From assembly GCA_026770615.1 (NCBI GenBank), contig MU632027.1, forward strand, positions 21,165 through 36,200: 15,036 bases of DNA, given 5' to 3'. This DNA is from Pavlovales sp. CCMP2436 (Eukaryota; Haptophyta; Pavlovophyceae; Pavlovales). The notes beneath the pieces were generated by a model. That model was given only the letters and a program-made list of their open reading frames with translations, had not been told where the DNA came from and did no database searches. Of this stretch, positions 1 to 6,679 are shown in pieces; position 1 is the stretch's first letter, and every line of letters starts with the position of its first letter. Position numbers and translations under genes: made by a program.

Positions 1-59
1 CCCCCCAAATTCCTGCCTTATTCCTCTCCCGCGAGCCTGCTCGACTCGCGCTCGCCCAG

Positions 60-150
60 TTTTTTTTAGGAGCTCTCCGTTTTTTTTCGTTTTTTTTGAC
101 GCCCTCGCTCCGCCCTCGCCCCTAACCCTACATGTCGCACCCACGCACAG
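60..150 (+). other. 3' end of an intron (T-tracts, branch point, splice acceptor)
   Basis: Three runs of seven or eight T lie at 61-98. They are followed by a CTAAC branch-point-like motif near 122-126 and an AG acceptor at 149-150 (CACGCACAG). The Cys-rich reading frame that starts at 151 stays open upstream as well, but upstream it is low-complexity and has no start codon, which fits an intron. Inference from motifs only; the matching donor would lie left of the window. Confidence 0.4.
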
Positions 151-711
151 CGTCCGTGCGGCGACATCTGCGACGGCGAGGAGGGCGATCATCCGCTGCG
201 CTACTGCGGCACCAAGACGGACGCGGCCGTGTACCAGTCCGCCGGCTGCCACGACGCGCCTTCCTGGTCAAACAGTCAGGGCTACACGTGCGCGGACTAC
301 GTGAGCAAGGGCTGGTGCGTGGAGCAGGGACTGACTGCACTCGCACAGGGCGGGCCGGCGCGCAGCAACCCGGAGAAGGCGTGCTGCGCGTGCGGCAGGG
401 CCACGCACGCCAACGCGACGGGGACGACCTCCCTGCGCGCGAGTGACGGGCAGGTGGCGCACCTGCAGCACGCGCAGAGCGAGCTGAGACCGACCGCTCC
501 CACCGCGCCCCTGGCACTCGCCGCGACGGCGACCGCCCTCGCCGCGACGGCGACCGCCCTCGCCGCCATGCTGTTGCTGCTGCGCGCAAGGCGGCGGACG
601 GGCGCGCTGCGAAGTAGCCTGCCGCCACGACCACGCGCCGGGCAACCAGCCAGCTCAGACTCAGCATCAGCCGTAGGCAGCAGGCGAGCCGGCTGGCCTG
701 AGATGCTCTGA
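151..711 (+). CDS. Cys-rich, C-terminally membrane-anchored surface protein (terminal exon, 5' partial)
   Basis: About 186 residues are read from the proposed acceptor to TGA at 709-711. Residues 1-83 hold ten cysteines (3, 7, 19, 33, 47, 56, 78, 79, 81 and one spacing partner region) in the pattern C-x-D-xP-x-W ... C-x2-Y-x4-W-C ... N-P-x3-C-C-x-C-G. This is a compact disulfide-type module that I have seen described only loosely in algal secreted proteins; I assign no formal family. An N-glycosylation sequon (N88-A-T) follows. Residues about 121-144 form one hydrophobic Ala/Leu segment ending in L-L-L-L-R-A-R-R-R, a stop-transfer pattern, so the Cys module should be extracellular or luminal with a short basic tail inside. 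No start codon belongs to the module: GTG at 229 falls in the middle of it, so the N-terminus and any signal peptide must be in an upstream exon. Third codon positions are nearly all G or C. The fold and role are unknown. Confidence 0.55.
   Translation, partial: RPCGDICDGEEGDHPLRYCGTKTDAAVYQSAGCHDAPSWSNSQGYTCADYVSKGWCVEQGLTALAQGGPARSNPEKACCACGRATHANATGTTSLRASDGQVAHLQHAQSELRPTAPTAPLALAATATALAATATALAAMLLLLRARRRTGALRSSLPPRPRAGQPASSDSASAVGSRRAGWPEML
514..555 (+). repeat. Two tandem 21-bp units inside the membrane segment
   Basis: Units 514-534 and 535-555 differ at one base and encode A-L-A-A-T-A-T twice. The repeat builds most of the hydrophobic helix of the Cys-rich protein and keeps frame because 21 is a multiple of three. 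Confidence 0.8.
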
Positions 712-763
712 GCTCGTAGTTGTGTGATTCCATACTATAGTTGAAGCTCCATTTAGTAGTTAA

Positions 764-785
764 GGCTTGTTGTATTTTGGCCGGA
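764..785 (-). repeat. Dispersed 3'-flank motif, copy A
   Basis: On the minus strand it reads CCGG..CAAAATACAACAAGCC, the same core as copies at 1762 and 3699. It lies 53 bases after the stop of the Cys-rich gene. Similarity to copy C continues on the minus strand as CTTAA...GGAGCT..AACTA, with a gap. It may be a remnant of a mobile element or a conserved untranslated-region element. Confidence 0.6.
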
Positions 786-886
786 TCCTCATAAAAAGAG
801 GGTTGATTGGACAGCAAATTGCACAAGTCCGATTTCACAGTGGATGTTCGGTGACGTTTCGGGAGGGCTGGGTAACCGCACGTATC

Positions 887-1705
887 ATGCATGGTCTGTT
901 CGCGCTCTTCGTCGTACAGCACGCAGCGGCAAGCGGCGCCTGCTGTGCTTCCGCTACGAGCGCAAAACTCGCTCTCGTGCGTGCGGCCCCCCTGCCCTTG
1001 TTTGACGGCCTCCACCTCTCTGGCATGGCGCGCAAGAAGAGCCACGTGGGGCGCAACTCGAAGGGATCGAAGTCAAAGGGCGGCACCAAGCATGCGACGC
1101 AGCTCGCTGCCCGCGACCGCCGCGCGAGCCTCGAGCCCGTGGGGCACCTCGAGCCTACCGTGGCGCCGCCCGAGCCGGACCAGGCACCGGCCGATATGGC
1201 TGTCACCGACGAGTGCGCGTCTGCCTCCGCACGGAGTGCGCGCCTGCCTCCGCACCGCGTGCGGAGGCAGACGCGCCTGCTCTCGCGCTCCCCTCCGAGC
1301 CCGCCCCCACCACGGAGGAGCAGCGCGATGTGCGGCGCAAGGAGCTCAACGCTGCGGCGCAGCGTCGCAGCCGAGTGCTGCGCAAGGAGCGCTTGGCGGA
1401 GGAGGCAGTCGCCGCAACAGTCGAGCTCGCTGCTGCGCGCTCACCGGCGGGCGTGCACGCCGTGAGGGCGCGCCGCGAGGGCGTACCTGGAGGAGGAGGC
1501 GGCCGCTCATGCTCGGCAAGAAGGACAAGCAAGGTCGGGCTCGGCAAGATGGACGAGCGACAAGCCCAAGTTTGTGCTCATACACGAGGCGCAGCACGAC
1601 TCGGCCAAGTTTAGGGCGATGATCCTCGAGATTGTGAGATATCCTGCGTCTGGGCGCAGCGACTCGCGAGCGCTTCTCTCTCTGTGCACTGTGGCTCGCC
1701 GATGA
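887..1705 (+). pseudogene. Frame-interrupted gene with signal-like N-terminus and bZIP-like basic segment
   Basis: Coding-like sequence runs through 887-1705 but changes frame twice. ATG887 starts a hydrophobic leader (M-H-G-L-F-A-L-F-V-V). A second ATG at 1025 starts a basic segment (M-A-R-K-K-S). At 1210-1255 a 23-bp tandem duplication shifts the frame; with one unit the frame would run on into 1256-1460. That part holds R-R-K-E-L-N-A-A-A-Q-R-R-S-R followed by charged helix, matching the bZIP basic-region spacing N-x2-A-x3-S-R. The leucine zipper is poor: acidic residues occupy the expected first d positions. Near 1463 the frame changes again, and 1466-1705 reads Y-L-E-E-E-A-A-A-H then K-P-K-F-V-L-I-H-E-A-Q-H-D, ending at TGA 1703-1705. 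It may be a decayed gene, a spliced gene with unrecognised introns, or a sequence carrying errors. A nuclear bZIP would not normally have a signal-like leader, so ATG1025 may be the true start. Confidence 0.4.
1210..1255 (+). repeat. 23-bp tandem duplication that breaks the reading frame
   Basis: Units 1210-1232 and 1233-1255 share GAGTGCGCG, one variable base, then CTGCCTCCGCAC. A 23-bp duplication adds two bases modulo three, exactly the shift between the upstream frame (ATG887/ATG1025) and the downstream bZIP-like frame. The second unit also forms a perfect 12-bp stem with 1259-1270 around a 3-base loop. Confidence 0.75.
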
Positions 1706-1761
1706 CTGCCACGCCGCGCCGCACGACGCCGCGCCCGCGCTGCGAAGCATGTCGTGTTTGG

Positions 1762-1785
1762 TCCGGATTCAAAATGCAACAAGCC
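1762..1785 (+). repeat. Dispersed 3'-flank motif, copy B
   Basis: A 24-base match to copy C at 3699 with one difference (G for A in CAAAATRCAACAAGCC). It begins 56 bases after the TGA at 1705. Inside this copy, AACAAGCCC (1778-1786) pairs with GGGCTTGTT (1819-1827), giving a local inverted repeat around a BamHI-like GGATCC. Confidence 0.65.
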
Positions 1786-1870
1786 CGGATTGAATATTAT
1801 GAGGATCCTACGGACCTGGGGCTTGTTCACAATTTTTTGAGCAGCTATATATCTTTACGGCCTATCACCT

Positions 1871-1900
1871 TGACTCTGACTCTGACTTTGACTCTGACTT
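1871..1900. repeat. Five TGACTY hexamers
   Basis: Five tandem hexamers, TGACTC or TGACTT. They lie beyond the stop of the minus-strand His/Pro gene, so in its probable 3' untranslated region. TGACTC is also a bZIP half-site, but nothing here shows a regulatory role. Confidence 0.8.
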
Positions 1901-1956
1901 TCATATGGCTAACATTCGCGTGCAAAAAGTGTGCGAAACTTATTCAAGTTATATCT

Positions 1957-2709
1957 TTAAGAAAAGGAGATGTCGACCGTAACGGCCTCGATGAACTCGA
2001 GTTTGGACTCTAGGGCGACCTGCACGTCTTCGTCTGGGAAGGACTGCTTGTCAAAGGTGATCTGCTCTTTCTTAATCGAGAGCTCGCAACCCGCGTAGTG
2101 CAGGAAGTTCTTGACGACCTCGCAGGGGTGTAGGTCGAAGTGGACTTCGATGGCCGCCGACGTGTTAACGAGCGGGCTCAGCGTGACTTTGTTGCCGTGG
2201 AGGTCGGGGATCTTGTTTTTGACGACGTCGGCCAATTCCGCGTAGGCGCTCGGAGCCAGGCCGCCTACTTCCACCTTGGCTGCGTACTTCTTGGCCAGCC
2301 TCTTCTCGCCCGTCGTCTTGATCGTGTACTGCGCCTGGCAAAGCGATCCCTTGTACGAGAGCGTGAGCGCCGAACTCGCAGTTGCGGCGCTGACGGAGGA
2401 GGAACCGAGCGCCGGCACGAGAACGGCGTCGATGGGCGGAGCGGCGACGCCAGCGTCTGTGGAGGGAGCGCCGTCAACTTCAACGTGCAGTGGCGGCTCG
2501 GGCGGCGGCGCAGGCGGCGGCTCGGGCGGCGCGTGCGGCGCGTGCGGCTCGGGCGGCGGCTCGTGCTCGCGCCGTTCGTGGAGGACGTGCGGCGGCTCGT
2601 GCGGCGTCTCGTGCGGGACGGGAAGCGGTTCGTGCGGCGCGTGCGGCGCGTGCGGCGCGTGCGGCGCGTGCGGCGCGTGCGGCGGCTCGGGCGGCGGCTC
2701 GTGCCGCAT
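1957..2709 (-). CDS. His/Pro-repeat protein with unrecognised C-terminal domain
   Basis: From the ATG at 2709 the product is 250 residues ending at TAA 1957-1959. The same frame stays open up to 3174, but that part is basic, compositionally odd and overlaps repeats and a hairpin, so I prefer the internal start. Residues about 8-26 are a run of P-H-A tripeptides encoded by a 9-bp tandem repeat. Residues 27-75 continue as a Pro/Glu/His-rich linker, and 80-115 are Ala/Ser-rich. Residues about 115-250 look like a folded domain of mixed helix and strand: L-T-L-S-Y-K-G, then E-V-H-F-D-L-H-P-C-E-V-V-K-N-F-L, then F-P-D-E-D-V-Q. It has three cysteines and a conventional amino-acid mix. I do not recognise the family and give no function. 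The disordered repeat plus globular end suggests a scaffold or binding protein, as inference only. The other five frames over the repeat are also open because the DNA is simple and GC-rich. Confidence 0.55.
   Translation of the reverse strand: MRHEPPPEPPHAPHAPHAPHAPHAPHEPLPVPHETPHEPPHVLHERREHEPPPEPHAPHAPPEPPPAPPPEPPLHVEVDGAPSTDAGVAAPPIDAVLVPALGSSSVSAATASSALTLSYKGSLCQAQYTIKTTGEKRLAKKYAAKVEVGGLAPSAYAELADVVKNKIPDLHGNKVTLSPLVNTSAAIEVHFDLHPCEVVKNFLHYAGCELSIKKEQITFDKQSFPDEDVQVALESKLEFIEAVTVDISFS
2632..2676 (-). repeat. Five tandem 9-bp units coding P-H-A
   Basis: GTGCGGCGC occurs five times without change, with degenerate flanking units from about 2490 to 2700. It is the length-variable part of the His/Pro-repeat protein, and any unit gain or loss keeps frame. 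Confidence 0.85.
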
Positions 2710-2871
2710 GTGCGAGGAGGACAGCGGAGGCGGGTTCGGCGGGTTGGGCGTGTTCGCTTTGTGGAGCAGTTTATTTTGAACTGAGTGCTGAAAGGCGGCG
2801 TACCCGTTCCGGACTCCTCTCCTTCGTTTCAATTTACCCCTATCACTATACCATTTACCGCGCGGGGGCCA

Positions 2872-3007
2872 CTCGGCCAGTGAGGCGAGATCTGGGAAAA
2901 CCGGGCTGCTGCCAGCCCCTGGGCGGGCCGTTCGCACGGGTCGATCCGGCTCGCTGGCGCGCGCCCCCGTCACCGCTGGCTCTCGGCCAGCGAGGCGAGA
3001 TCTGGGA
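2872..3007. repeat. 26-bp direct repeat, 110 bp apart
   Basis: Copies at 2872-2897 and 2982-3007 share CTCGGCCAG, one variable base, then GAGGCGAGATCTGGGA. They lie upstream of the preferred start of the minus-strand gene, in its likely promoter or 5' untranslated region. Their role is unknown. Confidence 0.75.
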
Positions 3008-3038
3008 TGTAATTTGCTGTTTGCTCTTATTTCTGTTT

Positions 3039-3085
3039 CGCGGGATAAAGTCCGGGTGGGGCTCATCCCACTCGGGCTTTCCGCG
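3039..3085 (+). other. Strong RNA hairpin
   Basis: A 14-bp stem (3047-3060 with 3067-3080) closes a 6-base loop. A further 5-bp stem (3039-3043 with 3081-3085) follows after a 3-base bulge. Two of the 14 pairs are G-U and work only in the plus-strand transcript; on the minus strand they become A-C mismatches. This points to a plus-strand structured RNA or untranslated-region element, with no known family. Confidence 0.4.
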
Positions 3086-3251
3086 CGTTCCTGCTCCCTG
3101 ACTAAGTCACGTCTCGCCGTCGGCTCCCTGCCGGGGCCCGTCCGCATGGGCCATAACTTAGCTAATAATGTCATGTGAGACGTCTAGGTAGCTGGTAGCA
3201 CACCAACAGCAGTATCCACTGCCAGGCCCCCCAATTCCGAGTTTACACAAC

Positions 3252-3326
3252 GTTTCCAAACTGGTTTGAGTTTTTACCTATGGCTATTTATGAACTGAGT
3301 GTTTCCAAACTGGTTTTGTTTTTACC
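3252..3326. repeat. Direct repeat GTTTCCAAACTGGTTT, 49 bp apart
   Basis: GTTTCCAAACTGGTTT occurs at 3252-3267 and 3301-3316, each followed by a T-rich stretch and TTTACC. The spacing of 49 bases and similar right flanks suggest a decayed tandem duplication. Confidence 0.65.
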
Positions 3327-3367
3327 GATTGAGCCATGCATGTAGATACAGTTTACATTGTTTGAAC

Positions 3368-3395
3368 CGGCGCGGCGCGGCGCCGCGCCGCGCCG
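3368..3395. repeat. Perfect 28-bp GC palindrome
   Basis: A self-complementary sequence made only of C and G, with its centre between 3381 and 3382 (GGCGCC at 3379-3384). The flanks are AT-richer. It could extrude a cruciform or act as a dimeric protein site; no gene is attached to it. Confidence 0.85.
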
Positions 3396-3500
3396 ACAAA
3401 TAACCGGGTGCCCAGAGAAAACGAAGTTTTCATAGGTTCATCAGGATAATAGGAATAGGTTCCGTCACAGGGGTCTGCCGTTACATACTCGATTGCCCAG

Positions 3501-3697
3501 GAGCGGTTGAACATCACGCCTCCTCCAGCTCAGCCGCAGAGTGGCCCCCGCGCCGCGAGCGCCGCACGCTGGAGGCAGCGCTGGTCACGCTGCTCGCTCT
3601 TCGCTGCTGCGCGTGCGGCTGCTGCCAGAGCTGCGGGCGGAAAGTGCAGCCGCCGGGCTGGCCGGGGCTGCTGGCGAGCAGGCTGTGGTGGTGTTGA
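3501..3697 (+). CDS. Possible terminal exon: short hydrophobic helix plus Cys cluster
   Basis: One frame is open from a possible acceptor (TTGCCCAG, 3493-3500) to TGA 3695-3697 and looks coding in its second half. It reads T-L-E-A-A-L-V-T-L-L-A-L, a short hydrophobic helix, then R-C-C-A-C-G-C-C-Q-S-C-G-R-K, then a Trp/Leu-rich tail ending W-W-C. Cysteines directly after a membrane helix could be palmitoylation sites or a small metal site. There is no in-frame ATG, so it must be spliced to an upstream exon if real. The TGA is followed after one base by copy C of the dispersed motif. GC-rich chance reading frames are common here, hence the low confidence. Confidence 0.3.
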
Positions 3698-3698
3698 G

Positions 3699-3722
3699 TC
3701 CGGATTCAAAATACAACAAGCC
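3699..3722 (+). repeat. Dispersed 3'-flank motif, copy C
   Basis: Contains the core CAAAATACAACAAGCC preceded by TCCGGATT. It starts one base after the TGA of the putative Cys-cluster exon. See copies at 764 (opposite strand) and 1762. Confidence 0.65.
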
Positions 3723-4265
3723 TTAAAGTTGGAGCTATAACTAATTACAGAGAAAATGAAACGTTTCTGAAACTGCTGTAAAGCATTTAAGCTAGCGTCT
3801 GACTGGGCCTGGAAGTTCATGTTGTATATTTATGTAAGGAGGTTCTGGCTGGTGGTGTGACAAATCAAGCTGATCTTTATGGTTAAGTATCAACGCTCAT
3901 CCGACGCAGGCTCCGACGTGCTACGCCGAAGGGGGAACATAATATAGGGTCATTTCGTATTCCTGATATGGATTCAAGCTGGCGTCTGACATGAGCACCT
4001 TTCCATTCCGACGGCAGTGAATTATTCGACTGGCTCGTTTGGCGTCTTTGCCATCAGTATAGGAGTCACACAAATATAAATGCATGACGGTCCCACAATT
4101 GACTTGAGATGCTGCTGCCGCTGCTGGCCCTGCTCATGCCCGCTCAAAAGTGAGACTTTACCTTCATTTCGACAAATCCGGTGACCCCCTATCGGTCGAA
4201 GAAAATGTAGATAACTAAAAAAAGAATTATCTCTATTTCTGTCAATAACTCATCTGAAGATTCCC
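3723..4265 (+). other. Intergenic stretch with a possible promoter and leader exon
   Basis: No long coding frame is visible. A TATA-like AAATATAAA lies at 4072-4080. At 4109-4149 a short frame reads M-L-L-P-L-L-A-L-L-M-P-A-Q, resembling a signal-peptide core, and runs into a donor-like GTGAGA at 4150. I tested acceptors before the Ala-rich ORF at 4266 and none joins this leader in frame without a stop, so the connection is unproven. AAGCTRGCGTCTGAC occurs at 3789 and again near 3975. Confidence 0.25.
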
Positions 4266-4823
4266 ATGCACCGCACCTCGAACCACCTCGCGGCGTCGGC
4301 GGCGTCGGCGGAGGACTTGGTCGTGAAGGCAGCCGCAATGAAGGTCAAGGCGTCGTTGGCCGAGTCGGCGGCCAAATCTGCCCTCGAGGCGGCTGGCAAA
4401 GCCAAGATGGCGGCAGAGGCCTCGGAGATCGCGGAGACTCACGCGCAGACCGCGGCGCGGGCGGCCAAGAATGCTTATGGCGCCGTGAGCGCGGCGAAGA
4501 CGGCCTCCCAAGCCGCCAATGCCGCTGCAGAGGTGGCCATTAGCGCGGCCGACGCGACTCAGGCGTCAGCGACGGCCGTGTCAAACGCCTCCGACACGGC
4601 CGCCAAGACTGCGGGAGTCGCCGCCAGAGCCGCACAGGCGGCAACGAACGTGGCGGCTGGGGCCGCCGCGGCCGCCGAGACAGCGGCGAAAGCGGCGGCA
4701 GTGGCGGCCAAGGAAGCAAACGCCGCGCATACTTCCGCAATGGAGGCCGCCCTATCGGCCGGCGACGCTGCAAAGGAGGCGGACAACGCTGCTCTCAAGG
4801 CGGCGGAGGCCACGGCCGCATGA
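4266..4823 (+). CDS. Ala-rich helical protein, copy 1
   Basis: 185 residues, ending TGA 4821-4823. Nearly half the residues are Ala, mixed with Lys, Glu, Asp, Ser and Thr, with no Pro and almost no aromatics. It should form one long amphipathic helix or coiled coil. Patterns such as K-A-A-A-V-A-A-K-E-A-N-A-A recall LEA-type and type I antifreeze helices, but the spacing is not regular enough to assign either. There is no signal peptide or membrane segment. A paralogue lies at 6680-7192, and the two align best at the C-terminus (A-L-S-A-G-D-x-A-K-x-A-D-x-A) without gaps. Their 3' flanks are also alike, which supports this frame over the open antisense frames. The start sits in a weak context (TTCCCATG). 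Functions such as stress protection, ice binding or a structural filament are conceivable only by composition. Confidence 0.6.
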   Translation: MHRTSNHLAASAASAEDLVVKAAAMKVKASLAESAAKSALEAAGKAKMAAEASEIAETHAQTAARAAKNAYGAVSAAKTASQAANAAAEVAISAADATQASATAVSNASDTAAKTAGVAARAAQAATNVAAGAAAAAETAAKAAAVAAKEANAAHTSAMEAALSAGDAAKEADNAALKAAEATAA

Positions 4824-5280
4824 TCAAGGCCTGGGCCGGGTTCCGCTCCGAGCTCAGGCGAGTGTTGGCTTCGGCCCGATTGCACGCTGCACAACATCTC
4901 TGGTCCGCCTGCCAACATAGATGCTTGGCATCCCCTTCTGGCCGGCCTGCCTCGCCTGGGATGCATGTGCCCTAGTGTGTGGAAGTCTTCTTCCGATGAG
5001 CCTCGGTCAGCCTGCTTGAGCTTCCTTTCTTCCCGGCCTGCCTTCGAGTATATTCCGTGAGCTCCGTCTTAACCGTGATGCTGCATTCGCGAAGGCTGTA
5101 CCATAGCACATGACCGATTTATTAGAGACCAGTAATGTAAGGGGAACACACTGCATATGGAGGCCTTCCCCAATGTCCCCGCCGGCTGAAACACCAGGGC
5201 CCAATCGCCCAGCTCCCGGGACACACCAGGCTAGCCGAATATAGCTAAATATGGCATTAAGAAAGCCGGGCATTAAGGAA
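4824..5280. other. 3' flank of Ala-rich copy 1; no gene seen
   Basis: The first hundred bases resemble the 3' flank of Ala-rich copy 2. Both start TGATCAAG, both contain GCTCAGGCGAG, and both have GCACGCTGCACA followed by a CCTGCC segment. Beyond about 4930 I see no coding frame, RNA gene or clear repeat, apart from a short GGCATTAAG duplication just before the MITE. Confidence 0.45.
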
Positions 5281-5523
5281 AACAGCCCAGGGGTATAGAA
5301 GGGGTTGGGTTCACCAGTGAAATCATGTTCGTCCGACCGACCACTTTCAAAATAAATGGTTTATATTCAAAAATGGTCCCAGACGCAATCAGGATTTCGC
5401 CTGAATGCGTCTGGGACCATTTTTGAACACAGAAAATCCATTTTGAAAAGCGGTCGGTCGGACAAGCATCGAATATTGGCGATATGCATGTACCCAACCC
5501 CCTCTATGTACCCCTGAACAGCC
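5281..5523. repeat. 7-bp target-site duplication AACAGCC
   Basis: AACAGCC at 5281-5287 and again at 5517-5523, exactly flanking the inverted-repeat element. An 8-bp version does not match. This is direct evidence of insertion by a cut-and-paste transposase. Confidence 0.75.
5288..5516. mobile_element. 229-bp foldback MITE, hAT-like termini
   Basis: The element begins CAGGGGTA and ends TACCCCTG. The arms are complementary almost to the centre: GGGGTTGGGT with ACCCAACCCC (5301-5310/5492-5501), GTCCGACCGACC with its complement (5331-5342/5452-5463), a perfect 22-bp block (5366-5387/5406-5427), and TCAGG with CCTGA around a 6-base loop (5394-5399). It has no coding capacity, so it is non-autonomous. 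A CAGGG-type terminus suggests the hAT superfamily, whose usual duplication is 8 bp against 7 seen here, so the assignment is tentative. A transcript of it would form a long hairpin. Confidence 0.8.
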
Positions 5524-6060
5524 TCATTTTTTAGATCTAATGTTACTATTTTTTTTAATGTCCGCTTGACTAGAAATATCCTTTCGTAATGCCCGTCTTT
5601 GACTGCACTGCTGCGTAACCGTCTGTTTAAGGTTGCGCTCATCAGACGAATGGGGGGTTCTCCAGATAGTGTGTAAGTTTCTAGTTAAACGTCCGTCCCC
5701 GGGAGGATCGACTGGAAATGAGCGTTGAAAAAACACTCAGATCCAGGGATCCACCCCGAGCACACGGATACCGTCCCCACCGCTGATCAGTTCAGACACG
5801 CGTCGATCGACGACGACTCTCGACTGCCGCGCCGACCGACCTCCACTGCATCTCCCCTGCGTCGTCTGAAATTGCAGCACCGCCTGCAAGCGCGACACAC
5901 CTACACGACTTCAAAACCATTACTTCGTCACTAGCCTGTATCACATATATTGCGATTTTTTGCCTGCCCCGATGGACAGAAATCGCAAATATACGCGGCT
6001 TATCTGTTGGTCCAGTCTATCCCACCCCTTGCCGGGGGTGGGCCTCGAGCGCAGGACTTT
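5524..6060. other. No gene recognised
   Basis: Mixed-composition sequence. A plus-strand frame at 5725-5934 starts only at TTG and has no protein-like features beyond basic Pro/Ser/Thr content. I see no RNA gene or clear repeat. Confidence 0.4.
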
Positions 6061-6075
6061 GTGATGTGGGAAATT

Positions 6076-6457
6076 GCGGGCTTGCTGGCTCATGATTGTG
6101 TTTCGGAAACTTTGATTTTGCTGGCTCATATTTGGTTTTGGATTTCTTGCCGCCCGGGTGGTGTGTCAGCGTGGTTGACTTGATGGTTTCAAAGGCCCGT
6201 TTGGTAGATGAGCGCATTGTGCGTGGGTGATTTCCGTGTATGAATATGACGGGCTTGTCCAAAGTTAATGCGTGCTTATTTGACGGGCCTGCTGCGGATT
6301 CGTGGTGTATTGTGGGACTAGACGGGCCTGCTTTGGGTTCATGATGTATGGTGGGACTGGCTGCTCTTGGCTGGCTCGAGACGGTCTCTTCTGGATGCGC
6401 TTTGGGGGTATGACTCGAAGCGGTCTCTTCTGGATTTGCTTTCCCACGATTGGTATG
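6076..6457. repeat. Degenerate minisatellite, period about 36-39 bp
   Basis: Clearest units: 6282-6320 and 6321-6359 (both start GACGGGCCTGCT and have TGTGGGACT- or GGTGGGACT-type ends), then 6380-6418 and 6419-6457 (CGGTCTCTTCTGGAT). A shorter earlier pair shares TTGCTGGCTCAT at 6082 and 6118. A 39-bp unit would keep a protein frame, and minus-strand frames stay open through it, but they lack other coding signs. It lies directly upstream of the TATA box of Ala-rich copy 2. Confidence 0.6.
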
Positions 6458-6513
6458 CGTAAGCGTGGTTGGCCTCGGCTGGACCTAAGGGTGGGCTCAG
6501 GCTACATGGAGGG

Positions 6514-6521
6514 TATATATA
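6514..6521 (+). promoter_or_regulatory. TATA box of Ala-rich copy 2
   Basis: TATATATA about 160 bases upstream of ATG 6680, followed directly by a run of 19 A (6527-6545). It is the only strong TATA-like site on the plus strand near this gene. Position and sequence fit a core promoter, with the transcription start inferred about 30 bases downstream. Confidence 0.45.
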
Positions 6522-6679
6522 CATTCAAAAAAAAAAAAAAAAAAATCGCTCAAAATAGCGTCGTCCATCCATTTTGCCTGACCGTCCTCATCAGCAAGAG
6601 CCCGCCCTAGCGTTTCCGTCCGCTGGTTCACACCAGAGCCGAGAGCCAGCTCGTCCGACCACTGGATCCGAGCGCCGCC

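Noticed and set aside
128..1045. 305-codon minus-strand frame
   Set aside because: It is antisense to the Cys-rich and bZIP-like frames, has Arg/Ala/Ser-rich composition from GC bias, and shows no motif.
2140..3101. Several plus-strand frames over the His/Pro gene
   Set aside because: All are Arg, Ala or Gly/Cys runs produced by reading the 9-bp repeat in other frames.
4519..4966. Other frames over Ala-rich copy 1
   Set aside because: Pro/Arg-rich or mirror-image Ala-rich. Only the frame kept in the second copy has matching start, stop and end motifs.
5273..5736. Minus-strand frames across the MITE
   Set aside because: They run through the inverted repeat itself and have no features of a transposase.
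5725..5934. 69-codon plus-strand frame
   Set aside because: TTG start only, basic low-information composition, no motif or conserved neighbour.
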